A DNA stretch of 64,000 bases from UBA6054 sp963975575 (GTDB lineage: Bacteria; Planctomycetota; Phycisphaerae; Phycisphaerales; UBA1924), in contig CAXBHL010000009.1 of the NCBI GenBank assembly GCA_963975575.1, forward strand, positions 60,891-124,890, read 5' to 3'. The notes under the pieces were generated by a model. It did not search any database and was not told the DNA's origin. It worked only from the letters and a program-made list of their open reading frames with translations. This document shows positions 36,280-44,281 of this stretch, piece by piece (the stretch's first letter is position 1; every line of letters starts with the position of its first letter). The position numbers were made by a program, and so were the translations under genes.

Positions 36280-37215
36280 CAAGGTCTGCAAACTTTGTAA
36301 TGGACGACATTCAACAGGAGTGTTTGTTAATTTCAATAAAGCCTGAACAATCAAATGAAGTCGCTGCCGCAAGGGCCGTCAATGTCGCCCCAGCATCATT
36401 CAAACACCAGGCTGTCAAGAGAAAATGTGTTACCATCGTTGGAGTGAATGACGCATATGTAATGGCTCCGAATCAAGGCGCCAAAACTATTTTCAGCATC
36501 TACATACGAAGAGATAACAAACTGGTTGTCGCCGAGATGCCTGACCGTGGCTTCTCGGTCCGGCGGAAACTTGGCGGAGCGAGGAGATTTCAAACTCTCT
36601 CTTACGAATCTGGTTGCCATAAAGTACGCATCCGTGCTGCTCGCTATTTGAATGCGTGTGCTTTCGCTCGCCTCGTCATTATATGAAACCTGAACAATAA
36701 ACGTAATTATAGTAGCAGTTGCAATCAGTAGTGCAGTTGAGACTAATAATACGGCGAATGGAGAAAGTTCGCTGAGCCTCCTGAGTGCACTCTGCTGTTT
36801 TTGAGCTGCAATTCCAATTCTCATTCCGGCAAAATAGAGCAGCGATTCACTGGCTGCTTCTCTCGTAGAACTCGTCATTGTTTTAAGAGACTTTTTGGTA
36901 GGTTTATGTGCCTCGGATTCCGAAAACGATGTGACTTTTAGCGGTACAAGTCCTTGTCTCTCAATACTCAAAATGGCAGCGTTCTCGTCAAATGCTCGAA
37001 TCAACTGGACCGATTCAAGTCCTGAAGCTGGATCAATCGCGACGACACGAAATAATTGGGTGCCAAGCATGCGATCCAGTATACCGAGAATGCCAAATGC
37101 GGAAACAATGCATGTTTGGGCATTTCATCTGCGGAGCAAGAAAGCGTAGTCGGTTTGGAGTTTGTGCGGCATGTCTTCGTCGTGTTGTAGTTTCTCAGGC
37201 TGAGGCGAATTGACC
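36280..37215. other. AT-rich island of about 0.9 kb
   Basis: Base composition drops abruptly to about 40-45% GC by eye after the PilZ-J gene and recovers abruptly before deoC. Codon use of the contained gene (AAA, AAT, TTA, ATT) is unlike all neighbours. It interrupts the minus-strand run from deoC to the ALDH genes. No terminal repeats, integrase or transposase was seen. Interpreted as recently acquired DNA. Confidence 0.75.
36396..37070 (-). CDS. Membrane protein of foreign composition, unknown function
   Basis: 224 residues. N-terminal block LFRVVAIDPASGLESVQLI and ENAAILSIERQGLVPLKV resembles the small domain at the N-terminus of GspF/PilC-type proteins. A Ser/Lys-rich linker precedes one membrane helix (SPFAVLLVSTALLIATATIITFIVQVS). 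The outer C-terminal domain is VRESLKSPRSAKFP then LGDNQFVISSYVDAENSFGALIRSHYICVI. I recognise the last block (SYVDxxNSFGAxxRxxFxC) as one seen in many phage-borne or island-borne hypothetical proteins. No function is known to me. The ATG at 37070 is the first good start; a longer frame starts without an ATG/GTG/TTG. Codon use is AT-biased. Confidence 0.65.
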   Translation of the reverse strand: MLGTQLFRVVAIDPASGLESVQLIRAFDENAAILSIERQGLVPLKVTSFSESEAHKPTKKSLKTMTSSTREAASESLLYFAGMRIGIAAQKQQSALRRLSELSPFAVLLVSTALLIATATIITFIVQVSYNDEASESTRIQIASSTDAYFMATRFVRESLKSPRSAKFPPDREATVRHLGDNQFVISSYVDAENSFGALIRSHYICVIHSNDGNTFSLDSLVFE

Positions 37216-37225
37216 TTCTTTTGAA

Positions 37226-38152
37226 TCACGCCTCCGAGAAATCGTACCCTGCCGCGTACCCGCCGGTCTTGAGCTTCTGCATCGACCGCAACAGATCATT
37301 CAGCAGCGTGCTGGCGCCGAAGCGGAACCACTCGTTGCTCAGCCAGCCCTCGCCCAGCGTTTCGTTGACCATGCACAGGTAGTGCCAGGCCTGCTTGGCC
37401 GTGCGGATGCCGCCGGCGGGCTTCATGCCGATCTTCACATTGGTGTTGAGGTAGGCGTCGCGGATGGCCTCGAGCATGACGAGCGTCACGGGCATGGTGG
37501 CGGCGGGGGTGACCTTGCCGGTGCTGGTCTTGATGAAGTCGCCGGGGCGGATGGCGGCGATGGCGATGTCGCTGGCGCGGCGGACCTGGTCGTAGGTTTC
37601 GAGTTCGCCGGTTTCGAGGATGACCTTGAGGTGGGCCGGGCCGCAGGCGTCGCACACGGCCGCGATCTCGTCGGCGACTTCCTGATACCGCCCGGAGAGG
37701 AACGCCCCGCGGTTGATGACCATGTCGATCTCGTCGGCCCCGTCTTTGACGGCGGCACGGACGTCGTTGAGCCGGATGTCGAGCGGGTACTGGCCGCTGG
37801 GAAAGCCGGTGGCCACCGAGGCGACCTTCACGCCCGAGCCGTGCAGGATCTCGGCGGCGTGGGGCACCATGTTGGGATAGACGCACACGGCGGCGACGGT
37901 GGGGAGGCGCTCGCCGAGGATCTCCTCGTCCCGTTCCCAGGGGCGGATCGCCTTGCGGCACAGGCTGCGGACCTTCTCGGGCGAGTCCTTGCCCTCCAGC
38001 GTGGTCAGGTCGACCATCGACAGGGCGAGCTTCAGGGCGGCCATCTTCGACTCGGTCTTGATCGAGCGGGTTGTGAACGAGGCGGCGCGGCGGTCGGCCA
38101 TGACGGCGTCGACGGTGGGGGAGGGGGGAAGCATGACGTGGGAAGCGGGCAT
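37226..38152 (-). CDS. deoC: Deoxyribose-phosphate aldolase
   Basis: 308 residues; splits 2-deoxyribose 5-phosphate into acetaldehyde and glyceraldehyde 3-phosphate. Motifs: VDLTTLEGKD, VAAVCVYPNMV, VASVATGFPSGQ, EIDMVINRGAFLSG, the Schiff-base lysine in DFIKTSTGK and GMKPAGGIRTAKQA. The N-terminal ~45 residues (PASHVMLPPSP...) extend beyond the bacterial DeoC core. The long C-terminal part (TLGEGWLSNEWFRFGASTLLNDLL) is the eukaryote/actinobacteria-type class. Start ATG 38152 is supported by a TACCAT box 5 nt upstream. It starts the deoC-ALDH cluster, now split from it by the AT-rich island. Confidence 0.93.
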   Translation of the reverse strand: MPASHVMLPPSPTVDAVMADRRAASFTTRSIKTESKMAALKLALSMVDLTTLEGKDSPEKVRSLCRKAIRPWERDEEILGERLPTVAAVCVYPNMVPHAAEILHGSGVKVASVATGFPSGQYPLDIRLNDVRAAVKDGADEIDMVINRGAFLSGRYQEVADEIAAVCDACGPAHLKVILETGELETYDQVRRASDIAIAAIRPGDFIKTSTGKVTPAATMPVTLVMLEAIRDAYLNTNVKIGMKPAGGIRTAKQAWHYLCMVNETLGEGWLSNEWFRFGASTLLNDLLRSMQKLKTGGYAAGYDFSEA

Positions 38153-38157
38153 GGGCA

Positions 38158-38163
38158 ATGGTA
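38158..38163 (-). promoter_or_regulatory. -10 element for leaderless deoC
   Basis: Minus-strand TACCAT with 5 nt (TGCCC) to the ATG at 38152. No Shine-Dalgarno site. Confidence 0.5.
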
Positions 38164-38175
38164 GGAAATAGCCCC

Positions 38176-38323
38176 GAGCGGGAGCGAGGGGATGGCTTGC
38201 GGGTGGATGGGACGGGATCGCGCGGGTTCTTTGATCGTGGCACGGGCGCAACCCGAGCGGGGGTTCAGGAGGGTGGGGGGCGGGGGCGCGATGGGGGCGT
38301 ACGCCATCCCCTCGCTTCCGCTC
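38176..38323. repeat. Paired inverted repeat, 21-bp arms
   Basis: GAGCGGGAGCGAGGGGATGGC at 38176-38196 and its reverse complement (one mismatch) at 38303-38323, separated by 106 bp. It sits in the gap between deoC and fumarylacetoacetase genes. It looks like a REP/BIME-type pair. Confidence 0.7.
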
Positions 38324-38338
38324 AGGGCCATCTTGGGA

Positions 38339-39736
38339 TCAGATCGCCGGAGCGGGGGTGATGATGCCGCGGCACTCGCCGAAGCCGATGCGGCGGAAGC
38401 CCTCGCGTTCGCAGTAGGCCTTCATGATGACTTCGTCGCCGTCGGCGAGGAACTTGCGTTCTTCGCCGGTGGGCATTTTGAGCGGGGTGCGCTGGGTGCC
38501 GGGGACGAGCACTGGCGGGTTGGCGAAGGGGTCGCCGTCCCAGGTCAGTTCGAGCAGCGAGCCACGGGCGTCGCGGGCGGTGCCGGAGACGGTGCCCGAG
38601 CCGAGCAGGTCGCCGGGCTGGAGGTTGCAGCCGTTGACGGTGTGGTGGGCGACCATCTGGGCGAGGGTCCAGTACATGTCCTTGAAGTTGCCCTTGGAGA
38701 GGCGGACGGGTGCGATGCCCTTGTCGCGCATCTGGGCGGTGGCGAGGTGGACTTCGAGGGTGATGTCGAAGCCGCCGGCTTTGCGATTGTCGGGAGAGTC
38801 CATGTACGCCAGCGGCTGCGGATCGCCCGCGTCGCGCTCGAAGGCGGGGCAGCGGAACGGGGCGAGGGCCTCCATCGTCACGATGTAGGGCGAGACGGTG
38901 GAGGCGAAGTTCTTGGCCAGGAACGGGCCGAGGGGGACATACTCCCACTTCTGCAGGTCGCGGGCGGACCAGTCGTTGAGGATGCACAGGCCGAGGATGT
39001 GGTCCTCGGCGTCGGCGATGGAGACCGGCTCGCCGAGCTCGTTGCCGCGGGCGATGATCGCGCCCATCTCCATCTCGTAGTCGAGCATCTTGCACGGCCC
39101 GAAGCCGGGCGTGCCGCCGTCCTCGGCCGGGGCCTGCTGGCCGTTGGGCCGGCGGACGGCGGTGCCGGAGGGCACGATGGACGACGCGCGGCCGTGGTAG
39201 CCGATGGGAATGTGCTTGTAGTTAGGCAGGAGGGGGTTGTCGGGTCGGAACATGGAGCCGACGTTGGTGGCGTGGTAGATGGAGGCGTAGAAGTCGGTGT
39301 AGTCGCCAACCTGACCCATCGGGGATTGGAGCACAATCATGTGTTGTGGCACGATGACCAGATCGACGTCCTTCGCATCCATGTCAGTTCGAGATTCTGA
39401 CCTCAAGAAATCAGAAAGCACACGTCGCATCGGAGCAAGCTGGGTTTCTTTCCTCAGATACTGCCCTGCTCCGATACGAAACTGTTTTGAGAGCCCTTCG
39501 AGGCAAGCCTTGTCTTGAGAAGATCTATAGTTTGCGAACCAGTTGGTCTCGACGAGTCGAGGAACATCGACGACCGAATTCCCGATCGCAAACCCAAGGG
39601 AGCTGTGACCGCCACGCGCTGCGGACCAGCGGCACAGCGGCAGGTTTTGGATTGGGAAGTCGGTGTTGGGGTCGTTGGCGCTCTCGACCCAGGATTCGAG
39701 TTTGGGGTCGTGGGTTTGGTCGATGGGGTAGGGCAT
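38339..39736 (-). CDS. fahA: Fumarylacetoacetase
   Basis: 465 residues; hydrolyses fumarylacetoacetate, the last step of tyrosine/homogentisate breakdown. N-terminal SH3-like domain (FPIQNLPLCRWSA, LGFAIGNSVVDVPRL) and C-terminal catalytic domain: DYTDFYASIYHATNVGSMF, NYKHIPIGYHGRASSIVPSG, GPCKMLDYEMEMGAII, HILGLCILNDWSARDLQKWEYVPLGPF and NPPVLVPGTQRTPL. Metal and His catalytic residues are in these blocks. ATG 39736 has CGGAG upstream. A 270-bp stretch inside the N-terminal domain (about 39330-39600) is visibly less GC-rich than the rest. No other homogentisate genes are nearby. Confidence 0.93.
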   Translation of the reverse strand: MPYPIDQTHDPKLESWVESANDPNTDFPIQNLPLCRWSAARGGHSSLGFAIGNSVVDVPRLVETNWFANYRSSQDKACLEGLSKQFRIGAGQYLRKETQLAPMRRVLSDFLRSESRTDMDAKDVDLVIVPQHMIVLQSPMGQVGDYTDFYASIYHATNVGSMFRPDNPLLPNYKHIPIGYHGRASSIVPSGTAVRRPNGQQAPAEDGGTPGFGPCKMLDYEMEMGAIIARGNELGEPVSIADAEDHILGLCILNDWSARDLQKWEYVPLGPFLAKNFASTVSPYIVTMEALAPFRCPAFERDAGDPQPLAYMDSPDNRKAGGFDITLEVHLATAQMRDKGIAPVRLSKGNFKDMYWTLAQMVAHHTVNGCNLQPGDLLGSGTVSGTARDARGSLLELTWDGDPFANPPVLVPGTQRTPLKMPTGEERKFLADGDEVIMKAYCEREGFRRIGFGECRGIITPAPAI

Positions 39737-39753
39737 TACGTGGCTCCGATTCA

Positions 39754-39803
39754 TGCCCCCTCTCCCGCCTCCGGCGGGAGAGGGCTGGGGTGAGGGCTCC
39801 TGC
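39754..39803. repeat. Inverted repeat flanking the DUF559 gene, left copy
   Basis: CCCCCTCTCCCGCCTCCGGC then GGGAGAGGG and GGTGAGGGCTCC. It is a hairpin-forming sequence 18 bp upstream of the fahA start. The reverse-complement copy lies at 40272-40323. Confidence 0.75.
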
Positions 39804-39814
39804 TTCTATATCTT

Positions 39815-40222
39815 CTACTCCGGCTCCTTGGCCGAGAGCGCTTGCGCCGTCCGAACGATCTCGGACAGCACGCCAGATTCATTCTTAGCCAGTTCGCCGG
39901 CGGTGAAGCGGAGTACGGTCAGGCCGCGATCCTGCATCCAGCGATCGCGTGCGACGTCCAAATCTCGACGGTCGGAGTGGTATGAACTGTCGATCTCGAT
40001 CACGAGACCAACCTCCGCGCAAAAGAAGTCCGCGTCGAACGGGCCCAAGGGGTGCTGACGGCGGAACTTGAGGCCGCCCAGCTTTCGGTTGCGGAGGCGG
40101 GACCAGAGGACCTTCTCGGGAGTGGATTGGTCGGCGCGGAGGCGGGTGGAGTTGTTCTCAGAGCGGGCGGTGCTGGCGACGGCCTTGGCGAGGTAGAGTT
40201 TGGAGAGGGTGGGGTCGGGCAC
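39815..40222 (-). CDS. DUF559 family endonuclease-like protein (Vsr fold)
   Basis: 135 residues. Family blocks: STPEKVLWSRLRNRKLGG, LKFRRQHPLGPFDADFFC, LVIEIDSSYHS (nuclease-type acidic strand) and RDRWMQDRGLTVLRFTAGEL. The fold resembles the very-short-patch-repair endonuclease. The biochemical role is unknown; genes of this family are often found beside mobile repeats. GTG start 40222 is supported by a TACACT box 6 nt upstream. The whole gene sits between inverted copies of the same 50-bp repeat (39754-39803 and 40272-40323), with the near arm only 11 bp from its stop. Confidence 0.85.
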   Translation of the reverse strand: MPDPTLSKLYLAKAVASTARSENNSTRLRADQSTPEKVLWSRLRNRKLGGLKFRRQHPLGPFDADFFCAEVGLVIEIDSSYHSDRRDLDVARDRWMQDRGLTVLRFTAGELAKNESGVLSEIVRTAQALSAKEPE

Positions 40223-40228
40223 GGTTGG

Positions 40229-40234
40229 AGTGTA
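40229..40234 (-). promoter_or_regulatory. -10 element for leaderless DUF559 gene
   Basis: Minus-strand TACACT with 6 nt (CCAACC) to the GTG at 40222; supports the GTG as the start. Confidence 0.5.
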
Positions 40235-40271
40235 ACGGAGGGGAAGGAGATTCGGAAAGGAGAAGATGGGT

Positions 40272-40323
40272 AGAAGGAGGAGCCCTCACCCCGGCCCTCT
40301 CCCGCCGGGGGCGGGAGAGGGGG
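40272..40323. repeat. Inverted repeat flanking the DUF559 gene, right copy
   Basis: GAGCCCTCACCCCGG then CCCTCTCCCGCC and GGCGGGAGAGGGGG; reverse complement of the copy at 39754-39803 with a few differences. It supplies the last codons (about PSPAPGGRGPG) and the stop of the alpha/beta hydrolase gene. Confidence 0.75.
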
Positions 40324-41245
40324 CAGGAGCAGCAGCACGGAGCGTGTCGGTCACCGCGCGGCGGGCGGTTGGTTCGAAGCGGTCGTCGGTCCAGAGGTTG
40401 TTGTGCCCGCCGCCGGGGATCGCAACGAAACGAGCGTTCGGTGCGGCCTCGGCGATGGTGCGTCCGTCGGCGACGGGGCACACCGGGTCGGCGTCGCCGT
40501 GGATTACAGTCACCGGCAGTTCGCCCAAGCGCTTCGCGTGCCGCGCGCGGTCGAAGTCCCGCCACTTCGGGCCGACGCCGAACAGCGTGCCCAGCGACGC
40601 CATCGCCAGCGGCAGGTTGATGCGGTGCGGCAGGCCGCGGAGGGCGATCACGGCGCGGGCGGGGGTCGGGGGCGTGCGGTAGGGCGCCTCGCAGATCACG
40701 GCGCGGATATCGCGGGCATCCGATCCGTCCGCGGCCGCCCGCAGGCACACGCCCGCGCCCAGCGACCAGCCGAACAGCACCACGGGCTCCTCTACGGTTT
40801 CCAGCAGCGCGAGCAGGTCGAGGTGCTCGTCGCTGCCGAGCCGGGCGGTGCCGGGGGCCTCGCCGTGGCCGGGCAGGTCCCACAGGACGGCGGCCCGACA
40901 GTGGGGCAGCACGGCCCCGAGCCGCTTGAGCCCGCCGACCCGCGAGCTGCCCCAGCCGTGGGTGAGCACGACGACCGGGCCGTCCGGGTTGTCGCCCGCG
41001 ACGCGCCAGGCGGGCAGGTCAAAGCGTCGCCCGCGGAAGGTGAACGATTCGAACGCCCGCGCCGGCGTCAGTTCGCCCGGGTCGCCGGGCAGCTTGCGGG
41101 CCACGGCCCACGCGTAGGTCCGGCGCGGGGGGTGCGTGAGCGACCACGCGGTGTGGGCGGTCGCCAGCACGATCGCGGCCACCAGCCCGACGCCGAGCAG
41201 TTGGAGCAGCCCGAGCAACGGTGCCAGCGACTGCGCCTCAGGCAC
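40286..41245 (-). CDS. Alpha/beta hydrolase, membrane-anchored
   Basis: 319 residues. N-terminal hydrophobic anchor (PLLGLLQLLGVGLVAAIVLATAHTAWS). Core: VVVLTHGWGSSRVGG (oxyanion loop), LPGHGEA, nucleophile elbow VLFGWSLGAGVCL (G-x-S-x-G), TVIHGDADPVCPV (Asp) and GGGHNNL (His). Substrate unknown; the insertion after the nucleophile is a lid. The start ATG overlaps the rseP stop by 8 nt. The natural C-terminus appears replaced: the last ~14 residues are encoded by the inverted repeat at 40272-40323. Confidence 0.85.
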   Translation of the reverse strand: MPEAQSLAPLLGLLQLLGVGLVAAIVLATAHTAWSLTHPPRRTYAWAVARKLPGDPGELTPARAFESFTFRGRRFDLPAWRVAGDNPDGPVVVLTHGWGSSRVGGLKRLGAVLPHCRAAVLWDLPGHGEAPGTARLGSDEHLDLLALLETVEEPVVLFGWSLGAGVCLRAAADGSDARDIRAVICEAPYRTPPTPARAVIALRGLPHRINLPLAMASLGTLFGVGPKWRDFDRARHAKRLGELPVTVIHGDADPVCPVADGRTIAEAAPNARFVAIPGGGHNNLWTDDRFEPTARRAVTDTLRAAAPAPSPAPGGRGPG

Positions 41246-43361
41246 CGAAGAGGGCCTTGATGTCGTGGAAGGTGACGATGAGGAACACCGCGCCGATCAG
41301 GGCCAGCCCCGCCAGCGTCGCCACGTTCTGGAACACGATCGGCACCGGCTTGCGGCGCAGGCCCTCGTAGGCGAGCATCAGGAACTGCCCGCCGTCGACG
41401 ATCGGGAGCGGCAGGAAGTTGATCACCGCCAGGTTTACGCTGACCAGCGCCAGGAAGAACAGCACCCACACGAAGCCCTGCTCGGCCACCTGCGTGCCCA
41501 GGTGCGCGATGCCCACCGGGCCCTTGAGGTGCTGCACCTTCACCGTGCCCTGGAACAGTCGCAGGAATGTAAGGTAAGTCTGGTTCATCACCTGGCGGGA
41601 CTTGGCGATGCCGCGGCCCACGGCGGCGATCGGGCTGGCCGCTTTGTCGATCGTCTGCTCGAGCTCGAACAACGCGAGCACCAGCGTGTCGCCGGGCAGC
41701 GTCCAGCCGAGCGCGCGGACGGACTCGATGTCGGCCCGCGACAGCGTCCAGTCGCGGGCCTCAACGGGCGACGCCCCGCCGGTCTGCGAAGGCAGCGGCA
41801 GTTCCAGAGTCACCGGAACGACGAATGACGACTCGCCCGCCGCGAACGCGGCGTCGGTCGCGGCCACGAGCGCCCCGGCGACGTCGCGGAGCGAGTCCAC
41901 GGGCGTTCCGCCGACCGAGACGACCCGCGTGCCGGGCCGGTCGATCAGTTCGGACGCCGGGGTGCGCACCAGCGGGGGCGGTTCGGCGTCGGAGGCGTCC
42001 GCCCGCATCGCGGCCACGCGCACCGGGGTCGCGACCACCGCGACGCCGGACGCGGTCGAATCGGGGACGAAGCCGATCTTGCCGTCGCGCGTCACGGTCA
42101 CGTCCAGCGTGACACGTTCGGTCCCCCGGAGCACCTCGATCTGCAGCGCCCGTCCCGCCTTGGCCTTGATCAGGCCCATGGCCTCGTCGATCGCCGGCGC
42201 GTCCGTGTCGCCGATGCGGACGATCACGTCGCCGAGGCGCAGGCCCTGCTTGGTCGCCTCCGGATCGGCGGCTGGATCCACGCGGAGCAGCGGACGAAGG
42301 CCGAGCAGGTGTTCGATGGTGGCCCGCTCGCCGTCGATCATCGCCTCGCCCCGCTGGAGCTGACGCTCCGGCCGGATCGTGACGGTCCGGCGCTGGCCGT
42401 CCGCGGTCGCGAACACCGCGTCGAACGGCTCGCCGCCGGACGCGTTCGCCGCCTCGACCAGCGCGTACGGGCGGTCCGCCGGCTCGCCCGCGGCCCGTTC
42501 CAGCCGGTCGCCCGGGCGGAGCCCGCCCAGCCCGACGATCTGCGCGTAGCGGTCCCGGAGGGGCTTGTCCGTCCATTCGGCCAGCACCGGTGAGACGGCC
42601 GGGCCGATGCCCAGGTCGAGCAGCCCGCTGGCCTCGTCGGCGGTGGGCTTGGCCTCGAACTCGATCGGCTCGGCCACACCCGGGCGCTGCACCAGCACCC
42701 GGACCGGCTTGTGCAGCCCGCTCATGGCGACCTCGGTGGTCACCTCGTTGAGCGCCCGCATCCGCCGTCCGTCGACCTCGAGCACCGTGTCCTCGGGCAT
42801 CAGGCCGGGGGCGACGTCGTCGCGTCCGATCGGCTCGGCCATGGCCGCCGGCGAGTTCTCGGCCACCCGCCCGATGATCGGCGGCTGCACCTTGAGGCCC
42901 ACCATGAACACGATGACGAACAGGATCGCGGCGGTGATCAGGTTCATGATCACGCCGGCGGAGATCACGACCATCCGCTTCCAGACCTTGCAGTTCTGGT
43001 ACGAGTCGGGCGCGTCGGAGACCGCGCCGGGGTTGGCGTCCTCCTGGCCGAGCATTTTGACGTAGCCGCCCAGCGGCAGGGTGCTCAGGCGGTACTCGGT
43101 GGGGCTGATGCCCTCGGCCCCGGCGTCGCTGGCCGCCCTGCGGAGGTACTCCGGCTCGGAGGAGCCCTTGCGGAAGCCCAGGCCTTTGCGGTAGCTGGCC
43201 GCCACCGGGCCCATGCCGATCGAGAACGCCAGCACGCGGATGCCCGCCCACTTCGCGGCCAGGAAGTGCCCCAGCTCGTGGATGAAGATGATCGCCCCGA
43301 AACCGAGCACGATCACCGCGAGATTGGCAAGCGTGCCGAACACGCCCGGCAGGTCGAACAT
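41238..43361 (-). CDS. rseP: RseP-type site-2 intramembrane metalloprotease
   Basis: 707 residues against about 450 in E. coli. Membrane segment 1 carries the zinc motif HELGHFLAAKWAG and the C-terminal segment the third ligand in NFLPLPIVDGGQFLML (NxxPxPxxDGG). Between them are at least two, probably three, PDZ-like domains (VLEVDGRRMRALNE; GLRLGDVIVRIGDTD; GTRVVSVGGTPVDS), with an expanded periplasmic region. It cleaves anti-sigma factors and signal-peptide remnants inside the membrane. The enlarged form occurs in other planctomycetes as far as I recall. GGAGGG before ATG 43361. The hydrolase gene downstream overlaps it. Confidence 0.9.
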   Translation of the reverse strand: MFDLPGVFGTLANLAVIVLGFGAIIFIHELGHFLAAKWAGIRVLAFSIGMGPVAASYRKGLGFRKGSSEPEYLRRAASDAGAEGISPTEYRLSTLPLGGYVKMLGQEDANPGAVSDAPDSYQNCKVWKRMVVISAGVIMNLITAAILFVIVFMVGLKVQPPIIGRVAENSPAAMAEPIGRDDVAPGLMPEDTVLEVDGRRMRALNEVTTEVAMSGLHKPVRVLVQRPGVAEPIEFEAKPTADEASGLLDLGIGPAVSPVLAEWTDKPLRDRYAQIVGLGGLRPGDRLERAAGEPADRPYALVEAANASGGEPFDAVFATADGQRRTVTIRPERQLQRGEAMIDGERATIEHLLGLRPLLRVDPAADPEATKQGLRLGDVIVRIGDTDAPAIDEAMGLIKAKAGRALQIEVLRGTERVTLDVTVTRDGKIGFVPDSTASGVAVVATPVRVAAMRADASDAEPPPLVRTPASELIDRPGTRVVSVGGTPVDSLRDVAGALVAATDAAFAAGESSFVVPVTLELPLPSQTGGASPVEARDWTLSRADIESVRALGWTLPGDTLVLALFELEQTIDKAASPIAAVGRGIAKSRQVMNQTYLTFLRLFQGTVKVQHLKGPVGIAHLGTQVAEQGFVWVLFFLALVSVNLAVINFLPLPIVDGGQFLMLAYEGLRRKPVPIVFQNVATLAGLALIGAVFLIVTFHDIKALFGA

Positions 43362-43433
43362 GGGAACCCTCCGTGGTTGGGCAACAGTATCGCGCCGCCC
43401 CCGCCGGAGCCTGCGGCACCGAAGGGGTGGGGT

Positions 43434-43468
43434 CCAAAGACACGCCCCGGCGTTGCGGCCGGGGCGTG
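43434..43468 (-). terminator. Hairpin after the redoxin gene
   Basis: Perfect 11-bp stem CACGCCCCGGC / GCCGGGGCGTG with 6-nt loop; on the minus strand followed by TCTTT. It lies about 70 bp beyond the redoxin stop. Confidence 0.55.
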
Positions 43469-43536
43469 CGGGTCAGAACGGGCGTTTCCGTTCGGTCACC
43501 GGTCCCCCGCGGGGGTGGTGACTCGGTTCTGGCGGA

Positions 43537-44169
43537 TCAGTTGGCGTACTTGACGCTGCAGCCGTAGGCGTCGGTCGTGGGGACGCTGACCGGCTTGCCG
43601 GCGACGATCTCGCCGACGGCCTGCTCGACGTAGTTCAGGTCGCCGGGCCCGCGGGCGGTGCGGTCGTTGTCGATCGCGCCGTGGTAGGCCAGCACGCCCT
43701 CGGGGGTGATCACGTACATCTCGGGGGTCCGCTTAGCGCCGTACATCTTGCCGACCTTGCCGTCCGCGTCGACGAGGATCGGGGTGGTGATGTCCCACTC
43801 CTTCACGGCCTTGGCGACGTTCTCGGCCTTGCCGACGGGGTTGGTCGGGGTGGCGGAGTTGACCCGCAGCCAGACCACGGGCTTGCCTTCCCACGCCTTG
43901 ACCATGGCGTTCATGGTGTCCGACTCGTGGTTGTAGTGCTTCTTGACGAACGGGCACTCGTGGTTGAACCACTCAAGCACCACGATGTTGCCCTGCGCGG
44001 TGTAGGAGCTGAGGGTGTGCTCCTTGCCCTGGTAGTCGGTCAGCGTGAAGTCCGGCGCGGGCTTGCCCACTTCGGCCTTCTTGTCGGCGGTCACGCCGGC
44101 GGCGATCATCGTTCCGCCCACGGCCACCGCCGCGGACACACCCAACACTCGTTTCATTTTCTCGAACAT
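43537..44169 (-). CDS. Exported redoxin/TlpA-like thioredoxin-family protein
   Basis: 210 residues. Signal peptide from the second Met (MKRVLGVSAAVAVGGTMIAAGVTA). Thioredoxin-like core: KPAPDFTLTDYQGKEHTLSSY, VVLEWFNHECPFVKKHYN, TPILVDADGKVGKMYGAKRTPEMYVI. The CxxC site is replaced by a single Cys in HECPFVKKHY, so it is peroxiredoxin-like (one-Cys) rather than a disulfide exchanger. This ECPFVKK form is widespread in planctomycetes and myxobacteria. ATG 44169 is preferred because GAGGAG precedes it; the next Met is 12 nt in. It lies 112 bp downstream of the DsbD-N-like gene on the same strand. Confidence 0.85.
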   Translation of the reverse strand: MFEKMKRVLGVSAAVAVGGTMIAAGVTADKKAEVGKPAPDFTLTDYQGKEHTLSSYTAQGNIVVLEWFNHECPFVKKHYNHESDTMNAMVKAWEGKPVVWLRVNSATPTNPVGKAENVAKAVKEWDITTPILVDADGKVGKMYGAKRTPEMYVITPEGVLAYHGAIDNDRTARGPGDLNYVEQAVGEIVAGKPVSVPTTDAYGCSVKYAN

Positions 44170-44281
44170 GCTTCGTGCTCCTCTGCCCGTCTGGGGCGTT
44201 TCGAACCGTTTACACTCAAACCATGCTTTGCGCCGTCCGGCCGCTGGCCGCCGGCGAGCATTCCGGGGGACGCCCCCGCCT

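Noticed and set aside
36300..36686. Plus-strand 128-codon frame in the AT-rich island
   Set aside because: It is opposite to the C-terminal domain of the minus-strand gene, which has a recognisable conserved block; the plus product has none.
32557..38152. Bacterial microcompartment for acetaldehyde chemistry around deoC and ALDH
   Set aside because: No shell-protein (BMC-H/BMC-P) gene, no phosphotransacylase and no encapsulation-tag evidence in the window.
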